A model generated the notes under the pieces. It did no database searches, was not told the origin of the DNA, and saw nothing but the letters and a program-made list of their open reading frames with translations. Positions 36,932 to 45,125 of a stretch of 64,000 nucleotides of DNA are shown here, one piece after another. This DNA is from an uncultured Lachnospiraceae bacterium (GTDB taxonomy: Bacteria; Bacillota; Clostridia; Lachnospirales; Lachnospiraceae): NCBI GenBank assembly GCA_910586615.1, contig CAJUJP010000014.1, positions 11,899 to 75,898 on the forward strand. Reading direction: 5' to 3'. The translations under genes and the position numbers were made by a program. Within the stretch, counting starts at the first letter, position 1. Each line of letters opens with the position of its first letter.

Positions 36932-37627
36932 TTAATCTCTACTCTCCATGGCCTCCACAAAAGCTTTCGTAATAAGCTGCGGCCGGGTGATGATGGACCC
37001 CACTACCACACAGAAGGCTCCCAGTTCGATCACTCTTTTGGCTTTCTCTGGCGTATTGATATTTCCTTCAGCGATCACCGGATGCTTGACTCTTTCCAGA
37101 ATGGTGCGAAGAATCCTGAAATCATCCCGGTCTATGTGGTCGTTTCTGCTCTGTGCCGTATACCCCACCATCGTAGTTCCGATAAAATCAAATCCGAGTT
37201 CATCCGCCCTGACAGCCTCCTCCACGGTGGAACAATCCGCCATCAATAAAAGATCGGGATATTTTTCTCTGATCTGATCGTAAAACTCCTTCAGCGTCAC
37301 ACCATCGGGTCTGAGGTCGTCAGTGGCCTCCACAGCTATGATATCCGGCTTCACCTGGATCAATTCTTCCACCTCACGCATGGTCGGCGTAATATACACA
37401 TCGCTGTCCGGATAATCTCTCTTTACGATTCCTATGATTGGCAGATCCACCGCCGCCCTGATCGCTTCAATATCCTTCTTCGTGTTTGCCCTGATTCCGC
37501 CGGCACCGCCCACTTTTGCCGCCAGCGCCATCCTTCCCATAATGTATGACGAATACAGTGGTTCATCCGGCAGCGCCTGACAGGACACGATCAGTTTTCC
37601 TTTCAGATTAGTGACTCTTTCATTCAT
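36932..37627 (-). CDS. nanE: N-acetylmannosamine-6-phosphate 2-epimerase
   Basis: A 231-residue TIM-barrel epimerase that converts ManNAc-6-phosphate to GlcNAc-6-phosphate, joining sialic acid to amino sugar catabolism. Visible family motifs are VSCQALPDEPLYSS near the N-terminus, the catalytic Lys in PIIGIVKRDYPDSDVYITPT, MADCSTVEEA and IAEGNINTPEKA. It is the first gene of the operon. The ATG at 37627 follows AAGGGGGT. Confidence 0.93.
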   Translation of the reverse strand: MNERVTNLKGKLIVSCQALPDEPLYSSYIMGRMALAAKVGGAGGIRANTKKDIEAIRAAVDLPIIGIVKRDYPDSDVYITPTMREVEELIQVKPDIIAVEATDDLRPDGVTLKEFYDQIREKYPDLLLMADCSTVEEAVRADELGFDFIGTTMVGYTAQSRNDHIDRDDFRILRTILERVKHPVIAEGNINTPEKAKRVIELGAFCVVVGSIITRPQLITKAFVEAMESRD

Positions 37628-37651
37628 GTTTTTTTACCCCCTTACAAGCAC

Positions 37652-37796
37652 ATCCTATCACGTTGTAAAAATATTTCAATAGCTACTGTTACTTTAGAAA
37701 TTTCTTTCATTTTTACTGTCAGAATGCTCCAATGCGCGTGTCAGTATTTGTCATATTTCCACAAAATATCTCCTCTTACTTTCATGAAATCTTTCA
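37652..37796 (-). promoter_or_regulatory. Putative nan operon promoter and RpiR-type operators
   Basis: A TTGAAA (37674-37679) with 16 bases to TAGGAT (37652-37657) fits a minus-strand promoter for nanE. Palindromes with TGAAA/TTTCA arms lie upstream at 37785-37796 (TGAAATCTTTCA) and GAAATTTC at 37697-37704, which are candidate sites for the RpiR regulator. The remaining gap to the cotH gene at 38105 (about 300 bases) shows no other gene. Confidence 0.4.
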
Positions 37797-38104
37797 TCCC
37801 GTGTTCATGTCATGACAGATCCGTGAAAACATGCAGACTGAGCCGGTAGGAGATCTGCTCTGTACTTCGTTTCATCGTTGCAGCCCAAGTGCCGACTGCT
37901 GCCTGGCCCTTCCGCATCGAATACGGTTTTGGAATGGATTGATGCCACGCAATACGCGTCCGCATAACGGGTTGTCATTTCACACATGATATGCTAACAT
38001 TAATATTTAATCAGCAGCATCGAAACTGACTGTCTTGCTGATGTCTTCAACCGGCATTTTCCGCAGGCCGGCACTGAAAACAGGAAATGATCCGGAGAAC
38101 TTTG

Positions 38105-40492
38105 ATGAAAAAAGAACTTTTGAAAAGAATGCTCCCGCTTTTAGGGCTTTTGGCACTGGCTGCCATGATCCTGGGCCTGCACCCTGAGGCGCCCTGCGTT
38201 GTGATCAACGAAGTCTGCAGCAACAATTTTGCAGCCGGATGCGACGAAAACGGCGAGTACTCTGATTGTATAGAATTGTATAATCCGGGAAAAAACACCT
38301 TTTCCCTCGACGGCTGTTTCCTTACGGATGACGATAAGGAACCGGAGAAGTATGCCCTGGACGGCATGGAGGTTCCCGCAAAAGGATACACTCTGATCTG
38401 GCTGAACAAAGAGTCACCTCTTCGAATTTCCAAAGACGGCGAAAAACTTTTTCTGATCGACTCTGCAAAAGGCAGTTATCTTGATCAGGTGATCGTTCCT
38501 GCCCTTTCCTATGACACCAGCTACGGCAGGATCAAGGACGCAAAGTCCAAATGGTCCGTGATGAGCGCTTCGCTGGGAAGTTCCAATCAGAATGCCCGGC
38601 TTCTTCCCGCTGTTTCTCTGGACAAACCGGTCTTTGAAACTACCAGCGGCTTCTATGCGGAAGCTTTTGACCTGCATTTGTATTCTCCTGCCGGTGAAAA
38701 GATATACTATACCTTAGACGGCAGCGAGCCGGATGCCGGTTCACTGGTTTACAAAAACCCCATACGCATCGAAGATATCAGCCGGACGGACAACCTGTAT
38801 GCCGCCCGGACCGATCTGGCACCGACAAAGGATTACACCCCTGATTTCCCTATAGACAAGGCCGTAGTTGTCCGAGCCGTCTGCTACAATCCCTCTGCCA
38901 ACCGGATCAGTGAAACCGTCACAGAAACCTTCTTTGTCGGCTATGATGCAAAATCAGAATATACTGGTATGCCTGTCATTTCATTGACCGCAGATCCTGA
39001 GGATCTGTTTGACGTACAGACCGGCATCTATGCCAACGGGGCAAAATACGAAGAATATCTGTCAGACGGCGGTATGAAAGACGGCCAAATTCTCGACGAA
39101 TACACCGATGAAAACGGAGAAATCCACTACCGCTATATGGCCTCCAACGCTTTTAACCGCGGAAAAGAATGGGAACGGAAGGCAACGCTGTCCTATTTCG
39201 ATGAAAACCATTCGCATCTTTTCACACAGAATATGGGGATCCGGATCGCCGGCAACTCCACCCGGAGCTCTGCGCAGAAATCTTTCAATGTTTTTGCACG
39301 GGATATCTATGATGACAGCGAAACCGTTCCCTACGACTTTTTCGGGACGGACATAGACTGCTCTACCATAAAACTGCGAAACGGCGGCGGCAACGGGGAC
39401 GGCGTTAAGTTTCTGGACGCCTTTCTGGAAACAGCCGTCTCCGGGCGCAGCGTCAGCACACAGGGCACAAGCCCCTGTGTAGTCTTTCTGAACGGAGAGT
39501 ACTGGGGCATATATAACGTCCGGGAAAGATACAACGCCGAATATCCCGCCCTTCATTACGGCCTGGACCCCGACAGCATTATGCTGGTCAAATCCGGCAA
39601 TGCTGTCACTTCCTCTGCCGAAACGATGGAAGCCTACAAGTACATGCAGGACGTGATAACACAGTGCGATCTTGTTTACGATGATACCTACGCTCTTGCC
39701 TGTGATCTTGTAGATATCCAGAGTCTGATCGACTACTGCTGTATTAATCTTTATCTGGATAATCGGGATGTAGGGCTTGGCTACAACACTGCTCTATGGC
39801 GAACCACCCAGGAAGATACTCCCTACGGCGATGGTAGATGGCGTTATATGCTCTTTGATCTGGATGAATGCATCTTTCCAGACAGCAATATCACTGAAGG
39901 GCGGGAAAACTGGATGGCACAACATCCTCTTCTGACAGATCCGGTAGTCCTCAGCCTGCTGGACAACGAATCCTTCCGGCGGCAGTTCTGCATTACCTTT
40001 ATGGATCTTGCCAACACTGTTTTTTCCTACGAAAGAATTCATCCCATGCTGACCCGGTGGAGTGACTTTTATGAGACTCAGATCATAAAAGACCATCACC
40101 GTTTTTATGATGCTTCCTATCATACAGAAAGCTACCGCAATGATGTGGGGCAGATCGATTCCTTTTTTCAGGAGCGTGCTTCCTTCGCACTGGAAAGTCT
40201 TGCAAGGACATTTCAGCTTCAGGGGACATTGAACCGCATCAGCATAAGCACAAACAATCCCGAAGGCGGCCGGATCACCGTGAATACTGCCGAACTGGAA
40301 GACTGCAGCGCATGGGAAGGATATTACTACAGCGATTTTCCCGTCACCCTATACGCAACGCCCAATGACGGCTGGCACTTTACCGGCTGGTCACGGTCGG
40401 ACGGCTCTTCCACTTCCGGAACGGAACTGAGCGTTTCTCTCGCTGAGGGGGACGTATCTCTGCAGGCTGTATTTGAAAAGGACGATAGCTGA
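38105..40492 (+). CDS. CotH-family protein with lamin-tail and bacterial-repeat domains
   Basis: A 795-residue exported protein. One N-terminal hydrophobic segment (about 6-26) is a signal or anchor. A lamin-tail domain follows (about 33-155, VVINEVCSNNFAAG...DCIELYNPG). Then comes a chitobiase/hexosaminidase C-terminal-like beta-sandwich (KIYYTLDGSEPDAG), and the CotH domain from about residue 290 to 690 with DNRDVGLGYN and RYMLFDLDECIF. CotH proteins are atypical kinases that phosphorylate spore-coat or surface proteins. The C-terminus has a bacterial-repeat module (GWHFTGWSRSDG). ATG 38105 has GGAG seven bases upstream. It begins an operon with a VTC protein and a DUF4956 protein. Confidence 0.87.
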   Translation: MKKELLKRMLPLLGLLALAAMILGLHPEAPCVVINEVCSNNFAAGCDENGEYSDCIELYNPGKNTFSLDGCFLTDDDKEPEKYALDGMEVPAKGYTLIWLNKESPLRISKDGEKLFLIDSAKGSYLDQVIVPALSYDTSYGRIKDAKSKWSVMSASLGSSNQNARLLPAVSLDKPVFETTSGFYAEAFDLHLYSPAGEKIYYTLDGSEPDAGSLVYKNPIRIEDISRTDNLYAARTDLAPTKDYTPDFPIDKAVVVRAVCYNPSANRISETVTETFFVGYDAKSEYTGMPVISLTADPEDLFDVQTGIYANGAKYEEYLSDGGMKDGQILDEYTDENGEIHYRYMASNAFNRGKEWERKATLSYFDENHSHLFTQNMGIRIAGNSTRSSAQKSFNVFARDIYDDSETVPYDFFGTDIDCSTIKLRNGGGNGDGVKFLDAFLETAVSGRSVSTQGTSPCVVFLNGEYWGIYNVRERYNAEYPALHYGLDPDSIMLVKSGNAVTSSAETMEAYKYMQDVITQCDLVYDDTYALACDLVDIQSLIDYCCINLYLDNRDVGLGYNTALWRTTQEDTPYGDGRWRYMLFDLDECIFPDSNITEGRENWMAQHPLLTDPVVLSLLDNESFRRQFCITFMDLANTVFSYERIHPMLTRWSDFYETQIIKDHHRFYDASYHTESYRNDVGQIDSFFQERASFALESLARTFQLQGTLNRISISTNNPEGGRITVNTAELEDCSAWEGYYYSDFPVTLYATPNDGWHFTGWSRSDGSSTSGTELSVSLAEGDVSLQAVFEKDDS

Positions 40493-40599
40493 TAACTATC
40501 AGAAGAAAAAAGAATCAGGCAGTGCAGCAGAACGTTACATTCCCTGCCCGCTGTAAGGAATATTTACCACAAATATATTATAAAGAAACGGAGAAACCA

Positions 40600-41289
40600 A
40601 TGAATGCGAATATGTTTCGGGCAGAAGATAAATACTGCTGTGCGCCCGGAGAAATGTATGAACTGCAAGAGCGGCTGAATACCATACTTCGAACGGACAG
40701 CAACGAAAACGACGCCGAGGGCTACCGGGTTGTCAGTCTCTACTTTGACGATCTCGTGGATACCTGCCTGCGCGACACACAGGAAGGCAGCTACCACCGC
40801 CGCAAGTACCGGATCCGCATTTACAACGATTCCCTCGCCGCCATCAAGCTTGAAGTCAAGGAAAAAAGAGGAAACCGGATCCGTAAACTGTCCCGCGGCA
40901 TTACGCCGGAAGAACTGCACAGCCTGATGAACGGTCAGTGTATCCGGTCTTCCTTTTCCCCGGAAGATCCTGGCTTTTTGTTCAATCTGGCAATACAGAC
41001 AAAACTCCTTCGCCCCAGGGTAATCGTCACCTACGAGCGAAAAGCCTTCATCTATACTCCCGGCAATGTGCGCATCACCTTTGACCGGAATGTGAGGGCA
41101 AGCCGGCAGATCGAGGCTTTCGGCACACCGGACATCCTCTACGACCATCTGCGTGAACAGGATGCCGTTCTTGAAATAAAATACGATGAATTGATCCCCG
41201 GATTCATTCTACAATTATTGGAACTTAATTTCCCGCTGCAGTCAGCCTATTCCAAGTACCAGCTCTGCCGGGAACGTTACCAGAATTAA
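40600..41289 (+). CDS. VTC-domain polyphosphate polymerase-like protein
   Basis: A 229-residue triphosphate-tunnel protein related to the catalytic domain of yeast Vtc4, which makes polyphosphate from ATP. Tunnel-strand motifs are present: RAEDKYCC, VSLYFDD, YHRRKYRIRIYN, IKLEVKEKRGNRIRKLSR, RVIVTYERKAF, VRITFDRN and VLEIKYDE. The basic and acidic residues expected in the tunnel are retained. ATG 40600 has CGGAGAAACC before it; the longer frame from 40522 overlaps non-coding sequence. It sits between cotH and the DUF4956 gene, a grouping seen in other Firmicutes. Confidence 0.88.
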   Translation: MNANMFRAEDKYCCAPGEMYELQERLNTILRTDSNENDAEGYRVVSLYFDDLVDTCLRDTQEGSYHRRKYRIRIYNDSLAAIKLEVKEKRGNRIRKLSRGITPEELHSLMNGQCIRSSFSPEDPGFLFNLAIQTKLLRPRVIVTYERKAFIYTPGNVRITFDRNVRASRQIEAFGTPDILYDHLREQDAVLEIKYDELIPGFILQLLELNFPLQSAYSKYQLCRERYQN

Positions 41290-41341
41290 TCACAAATTAA
41301 AATATGCAGTGAAAACTGCTAAAAAATGGGAGGACAAAAGA

Positions 41342-42022
41342 ATGTCAGTAAAAGATGTTATCAAAAACAGTGTCTACGAATCGCTGGGAGGCGGAACCAC
41401 CATGTCAGCCCAGACAGTTATCCTGATCCTTGTGATCGCCTGTCTGGTAGGTGTCTATATCTTTTTCGTGTATAAGCTTTCCAGCAAAACTGCCTTTTAT
41501 TCAAAAGATCTGAATATCACCATGGCCGGAATGCCCGTTATCGTGGCCGCCATCATGATCGCAATGCAGTCTAATCTGCTTGTTTCCCTTGGTATGGTTG
41601 GTGCGCTCTCCATCGTCAGATTCCGAAACGCTTTGAAAAATCCCCTGGATCTGCTTTACCTGTTCTGGGCGATCAGCGCCGGAATCATCGTCGGTGTCGG
41701 ACTCTATGTCCTCGCCCTTGTCCTGTCCTTTATCATGACGGTTCTTTTGTTCCTGATTGATAAGATTCCCGGTGCAAAAGCACCTGATCTGCTGATGCTG
41801 CGCGGCATACACGAGAAGATCAACTACGATTCTCTTTATGATGCCATCGGCGGACACTGCAAATACTATAAAGAAAAAGCCCGCTCCACCAAAAACAGTG
41901 AGACCGAGCTGATCATCGAGATCCGCACAAAGGAAAAAGACCTGCTTCTGCAAGAGTTGAATGATACAGGATTTTTCACACAGATCAACTGTATTTCACA
42001 TGACGGAGAGTTTCGGATTTAA
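41342..42022 (+). CDS. DUF4956 membrane protein
   Basis: A 226-residue protein with three to four hydrophobic segments (around 20-45, 60-85 and 100-145) and a soluble C-terminal domain of about 80 residues ending VNCISHDGEFRI-like (INCISHDGEFRI). It matches the DUF4956 pattern (MVGALSIVRFRNALKNP). ATG 41342 follows GGGAGG. Function unknown. Being last in the cotH-VTC operon, it may form a membrane platform for the VTC protein; this is inference. Confidence 0.85.
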   Translation: MSVKDVIKNSVYESLGGGTTMSAQTVILILVIACLVGVYIFFVYKLSSKTAFYSKDLNITMAGMPVIVAAIMIAMQSNLLVSLGMVGALSIVRFRNALKNPLDLLYLFWAISAGIIVGVGLYVLALVLSFIMTVLLFLIDKIPGAKAPDLLMLRGIHEKINYDSLYDAIGGHCKYYKEKARSTKNSETELIIEIRTKEKDLLLQELNDTGFFTQINCISHDGEFRI

Positions 42023-42055
42023 TTTATAATTATCGTTATTGCAAACATTTTTATG

Positions 42056-42084
42056 TCGACGAATCAAATGTATTCTGATATTCT
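42056..42084 (+). promoter_or_regulatory. Putative promoter of the small toxin RNA
   Basis: TCGACG (42056-42061) with 17 bases to TATTCT (42079-42084) predicts a start near 42091, the first base of the AGGTGCTG repeat. The hexamers are each two mismatches from consensus, so it should be weak compared with the antisense promoter. Confidence 0.4.
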
Positions 42085-42090
42085 ACTTAC

Positions 42091-42399
42091 AGGTGCTGCC
42101 CTAAACGGTAAGCGGTTCACCTTTTGCCAAATGTTCACATTTGAGAACTTCCTGTATTCGGAGGTGGTACATAATGGAAAATATGCGAAAGGTACAAGAT
42201 ACGATGTTCGAAATAGTCCTTGGAATTGTCGGTATTATAGTGACAATCATCAGCATTGTTGTCACTATAATCAGCATTCGACAATCCTGCGGAAAACAAA
42301 GACATCAAAAAAAGCAACCGCACGAGCCAAAAGTGATGGTTGCTTTTCTGATTAACAACTATTAATTGAGGTGAACCGTTTGCTTTACGGTCAGCACCT
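42091..42399. repeat. Inverted repeat flanking the toxin gene (matching RNA 5' ends)
   Basis: The arms are 42091-42122 and 42369-42399. Each reads AGGTGCTG...CGGTTCACCT when taken in the direction of its own transcript, with about 24 of 30 positions shared. The toxin RNA and the antisense RNA would therefore carry the same sequence near their 5' ends. Confidence 0.75.
42174..42365 (+). CDS. Small hydrophobic peptide, putative type I toxin
   Basis: A 63-residue peptide. A hydrophobic segment rich in Ile and Val spans about residues 8-34 (FEIVLGIVGIIVTIISIVVT), followed by a basic His/Lys/Gln tail. GGAGG lies nine bases before the ATG at 42174. The layout is that of holin-like or Fst-like membrane toxins of Firmicutes. 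The last 19 codons run through a perfect hairpin (AAAGCAACC at 42311-42319 with GGTTGCTTT at 42338-42346). A strong antisense promoter faces it, see the RNA at 42307-42405. The toxin label is inference from architecture. Confidence 0.65.
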   Translation: MENMRKVQDTMFEIVLGIVGIIVTIISIVVTIISIRQSCGKQRHQKKQPHEPKVMVAFLINNY

Positions 42400-42405
42400 T
42401 TTATG
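42307..42405 (-). ncRNA. Putative antisense RNA antitoxin of about 99 nt
   Basis: A strong minus-strand promoter lies at 42433-42438 (TTGACA) and 42411-42416 (TATAAT) with a 16-bp spacer, giving a start near 42405. Transcription would end at the hairpin 42311-42346 followed by seven Ts (42313-42307). The RNA has no start codon with a ribosome site. It overlaps the 3' end of the toxin gene and carries the AGGTGCTG repeat near its own 5' end. Confidence 0.65.
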
Positions 42406-42505
42406 ACTCTATTATACCATTCATTCTCATAATGTCAACTGATATTCGTTTGGATTTTTCCTGAAAATCAGCACAAATCTTATCCCGGCGGTTTATCTCC
42501 CCGCC

Positions 42506-43108
42506 CTAATACATGGATGCCCTCTCATACCCTGCCTGTATTTCTCCCGTGATCTGCCTTGCCAATACCAGTCTCCGGAGAGCAGGCACAGTCTGCATAA
42601 TACCAAGCACCGCCAGATTCACTGCCATCACGGCAAGCACAAGCACACCGTTTAACAGCATGGAATAGATCCACGGATTCACCATAGGCAGTCCCAGAAA
42701 TGTCTCCGGCATATACATATACCAGAGCAGTCCGCCGGACAGTGTAAGTGAAACCCAGCGTCCGAAAGAGCCCAGAATCGTCCCCCACAGCCAGCCGAGC
42801 TTTTTGCCTGAACCGAAACCGCATAAAAATACGAGCGTATAAGCCACCACATAATCAAGCAGCATGGACTGCCAGGAAATAGCAATGCCCCCTCCCAGAA
42901 AATACTGCAGCACGCCGTTGACAAAACAGCACATCAGTGAATACCTGGGCCCCCAGCGCAGACAGTAAACAAGGATCGGGACTAACGCCAGATCAATGGA
43001 ACCGCCGAAAGGAAAGCGGAATATCCGAAAATATCCCAGTACAGTCGCCGCAGCAATCATAATTGCGCCCTCTGCCAGAGCGCGGATTTTGTTGTTTTTT
43101 TGTGTCAT
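42506..43108 (-). CDS. thiT: Thiamine ECF transporter substrate-binding subunit
   Basis: A 200-residue S-component with six hydrophobic segments. The family motifs are GGSIDLALVPILVYCLRWG near residues 35-55 and the GVLQYFLGGG region after it. ThiT binds thiamine and works with the shared EcfAAT energy module, which is not in the window. ATG 43108 has GGAGGAAACGACT upstream. It is controlled by the TPP riboswitch and terminator just upstream. Confidence 0.9.
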   Translation of the reverse strand: MTQKNNKIRALAEGAIMIAAATVLGYFRIFRFPFGGSIDLALVPILVYCLRWGPRYSLMCCFVNGVLQYFLGGGIAISWQSMLLDYVVAYTLVFLCGFGSGKKLGWLWGTILGSFGRWVSLTLSGGLLWYMYMPETFLGLPMVNPWIYSMLLNGVLVLAVMAVNLAVLGIMQTVPALRRLVLARQITGEIQAGYERASMY

Positions 43109-43123
43109 AGTCGTTTCCTCCGT

Positions 43124-43162
43124 AAAAAAAGTACCGCAGTGCATTCAGGCATAACGCGGTAC
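43124..43162 (-). terminator. Riboswitch-linked intrinsic terminator before thiT
   Basis: GTACCGC (43131-43137) pairs with GCGGTAC (43156-43162). On the minus strand it is followed by seven Ts (43130-43124). It lies between the TPP aptamer and the thiT ribosome site, as expected for transcriptional OFF control. Confidence 0.85.
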
Positions 43163-43237
43163 GAAAAAAACGACAGCTATTCTTCTTACAGAACAGATAC
43201 AGACGGCCTTCGGCCAGACTGCGATCAAGTCGAATAT

Positions 43238-43340
43238 TCTTCCTACGCCGGCATTACCCGGATCAGGTTCAAGGGACCGGAAACGGCACTACGCTTCTGC
43301 ATCTCAGCCGGACTTGCGTCCAGCGCCCCTGTTATTCTGT
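43238..43340 (-). promoter_or_regulatory. TPP riboswitch (THI box)
   Basis: Read on the minus strand, the conserved aptamer parts occur in order: GGGGCGC near 43328, GCTGAGATG (43309-43300), CCCTTGAACCTGATC (43275-43261) and GGGTAATGCC...GCGTAGGAA (43259-43239). These match the THI element consensus. High TPP would favour the terminator and repress thiT. Confidence 0.93.
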
Positions 43341-43455
43341 TACACTACGGTCTGTTAATAGTTTCAATTCAGCCTGTGGCTTCCTTGTCATATTTATATA
43401 TACTATACTTTTTTATTTTTTGCAAGTCTGTATATTGCCGTATTGTAATTGTATG

Positions 43456-43594
43456 GTAACAGTCAGTCTGGCACGATTCCGTGAGTAAAATCGCTCTGTG
43501 TGCAATTTTGCGAGTCGTGCAAACACCAAAATGCGACTTTGAAGCATTTTGTGTGCATCAGACGTGACAGTGAAGCCGAAAGCTGAACTGTTAC
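43456..43594. repeat. 139-bp element with GTAACAG(T)TCAG inverted ends (copy 2)
   Basis: The left end GTAACAGTCAG (43456-43466) and the right end CTGAACTGTTAC (43583-43594) match the ends of 28049-28111. The inside has additional inverted repeats (GCACGA...TCGTGC and AAAATGCGACTTTGAAGCATTTT-like, 43528-43553). It has no coding capacity and could be a MITE-like or REP-like insertion. A lone end-like sequence, CTAAACTGTTAC, is at 23175. Confidence 0.55.
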
Positions 43595-43646
43595 ATTGTA
43601 CGCTGTACTGCATGGCACTGCCGCCGGCACACAAAGCCGCCGGCTG

Positions 43647-45125
43647 TCACAGGAAGTCCACCACACACTTTCTGTCCTCTTCCCATGTAATCACAAGCGG
43701 CTTTAACCCGTACTCCGTGATCCGGTATCCATCCTTCGTAAGCGACACCGTAAATTCCGCCATGCCCCCTTTTACACAGGATTTCTCCGACTGTGCACTG
43801 ATATAATTACCAATGGAATAGTACACCAGCATCTCATGGCCGCTGTCATCCCGAAGCAGTTCATAGGGCTGCAGTACATGGGGATGCGTACCGACTGTCA
43901 CATCCACCCCGCATTCCAGAAAAATCTGTGTCCATTTCTTCTGAAAATCATCCGGTTTCTCTGCATATTCCGTCCCCCAATGAACAAAAACCACCACAAA
44001 ATCACTTTCTGCCTTCGCCTTGCTGATATCTGCCCGGATCCGTTCCTCATCTTCCAGCAGATGTACCGCATTCGGGCTTTTCTCAGGAATCCGAATCCCG
44101 TTGGTTCCGTAGGTATAGTTAAGCATTGCTGTTCTAATCCCGTTTCTGACAATAATGTCATATGGTTGATATACTTTTTCGTCCGTACTCTGTATCCCAA
44201 GACACAGGATATCCGCGTCTTCCAAAAATTGTCTGGTAAAATCAATCCCCGTCATACCCTGATCAAGTGCATGGTTTGTTGCACACGTAACCACGTCAAA
44301 TCCGGCATCCGATATAGCCTCCCCCACCTGCACCGGCGTACCGAACTGCGGATAATCTCCGTACCTCGCCGGGTTATCCGTGAGCGGCGTCTCCTGATTA
44401 ATGACAGATATGTCACTTTCTGTAATCGTCTCTTTCATATTTTTATATAAAAAAGAAAATTTCTCATCATGATATAAGCCATATTGATAGATCGGTTTAT
44501 GGATCAGATTATCACCGAAGACCACAAATGATACCTCTGTGGTTTCCTTTGTAAATCCCCACGAATCCCAGAACCAGCAGGTCAGCTGCCCTTTCCGGTC
44601 TGTCAAAAACAGCCTGTTGTCCGGGCCCGCGCTGTGCTCTTTTCTTTCGTCTGCCCGGATTTCACATACTTCAAACCCGATATCAGAAGCCATCCATTTT
44701 GTCTTCACTTTTTCCCCGTCATATTCGTACACGGCAATATGCTGCGACCATTTTTGTTCATTGCGCTCCACCCAGAAGGGCCTGCTCTTACCGTACTTTC
44801 CGATTCTCCAACACAACAGGATCAGTTCGTCCTGCCCATCATTGTCGATATCGTTTACCTGCACCTGCTGAACCTTAAGACCGCCCGGAGAAGTCCAGAT
44901 CACATTATCCTTCTGCCGTACCTTCACCTTTTTGTGCGCAAGAATGACCTCATACTGCCTGTCCGCATCCCACAGCGTTCCGTTTTCCCACGTAATCCAC
45001 CCCGGCAGGAACGCTCCGCCCCGCCACAGCATATACAAAACGGCGCCGGTACACACAAGCACCACAATACCGTATATAATTTTTATAACTTTTCGTGAAA
45101 ATCTCTTCGTACTATTCCCAAGCAT
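43647..45125 (-). CDS. CapA-family metallophosphatase-like protein with membrane anchor
   Basis: A 492-residue protein. The N-terminal hydrophobic anchor lies at about residues 14-35. A region with a calcium-binding-like repeat (VNDIDNDGQDELIL) follows, and then the PGA_cap/CapA domain with FGDNLIHKPI, ATNHALDQG, VVFVHWGTEY and VGTHPHVLQP. CapA proteins act in poly-gamma-glutamate synthesis or have unknown roles. I chose the ATG at 45125, which overlaps the last codons of the DUF3160 gene (14 bases); the longer frame to 45197 lies inside that gene. The two genes are very likely co-translated. Confidence 0.83.
   Translation of the reverse strand: MLGNSTKRFSRKVIKIIYGIVVLVCTGAVLYMLWRGGAFLPGWITWENGTLWDADRQYEVILAHKKVKVRQKDNVIWTSPGGLKVQQVQVNDIDNDGQDELILLCWRIGKYGKSRPFWVERNEQKWSQHIAVYEYDGEKVKTKWMASDIGFEVCEIRADERKEHSAGPDNRLFLTDRKGQLTCWFWDSWGFTKETTEVSFVVFGDNLIHKPIYQYGLYHDEKFSFLYKNMKETITESDISVINQETPLTDNPARYGDYPQFGTPVQVGEAISDAGFDVVTCATNHALDQGMTGIDFTRQFLEDADILCLGIQSTDEKVYQPYDIIVRNGIRTAMLNYTYGTNGIRIPEKSPNAVHLLEDEERIRADISKAKAESDFVVVFVHWGTEYAEKPDDFQKKWTQIFLECGVDVTVGTHPHVLQPYELLRDDSGHEMLVYYSIGNYISAQSEKSCVKGGMAEFTVSLTKDGYRITEYGLKPLVITWEEDRKCVVDFL

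Noticed and set aside
37805..37987. 60-codon minus frame between nanE and cotH
   Set aside because: No ribosome site or similarity, and it lies in the divergent control region.
42053..42355. Alternative 100-codon frame over the toxin region
   Set aside because: It has no ribosome site and runs through the repeat arm; the 63-residue hydrophobic frame has GGAGG and a membrane segment.
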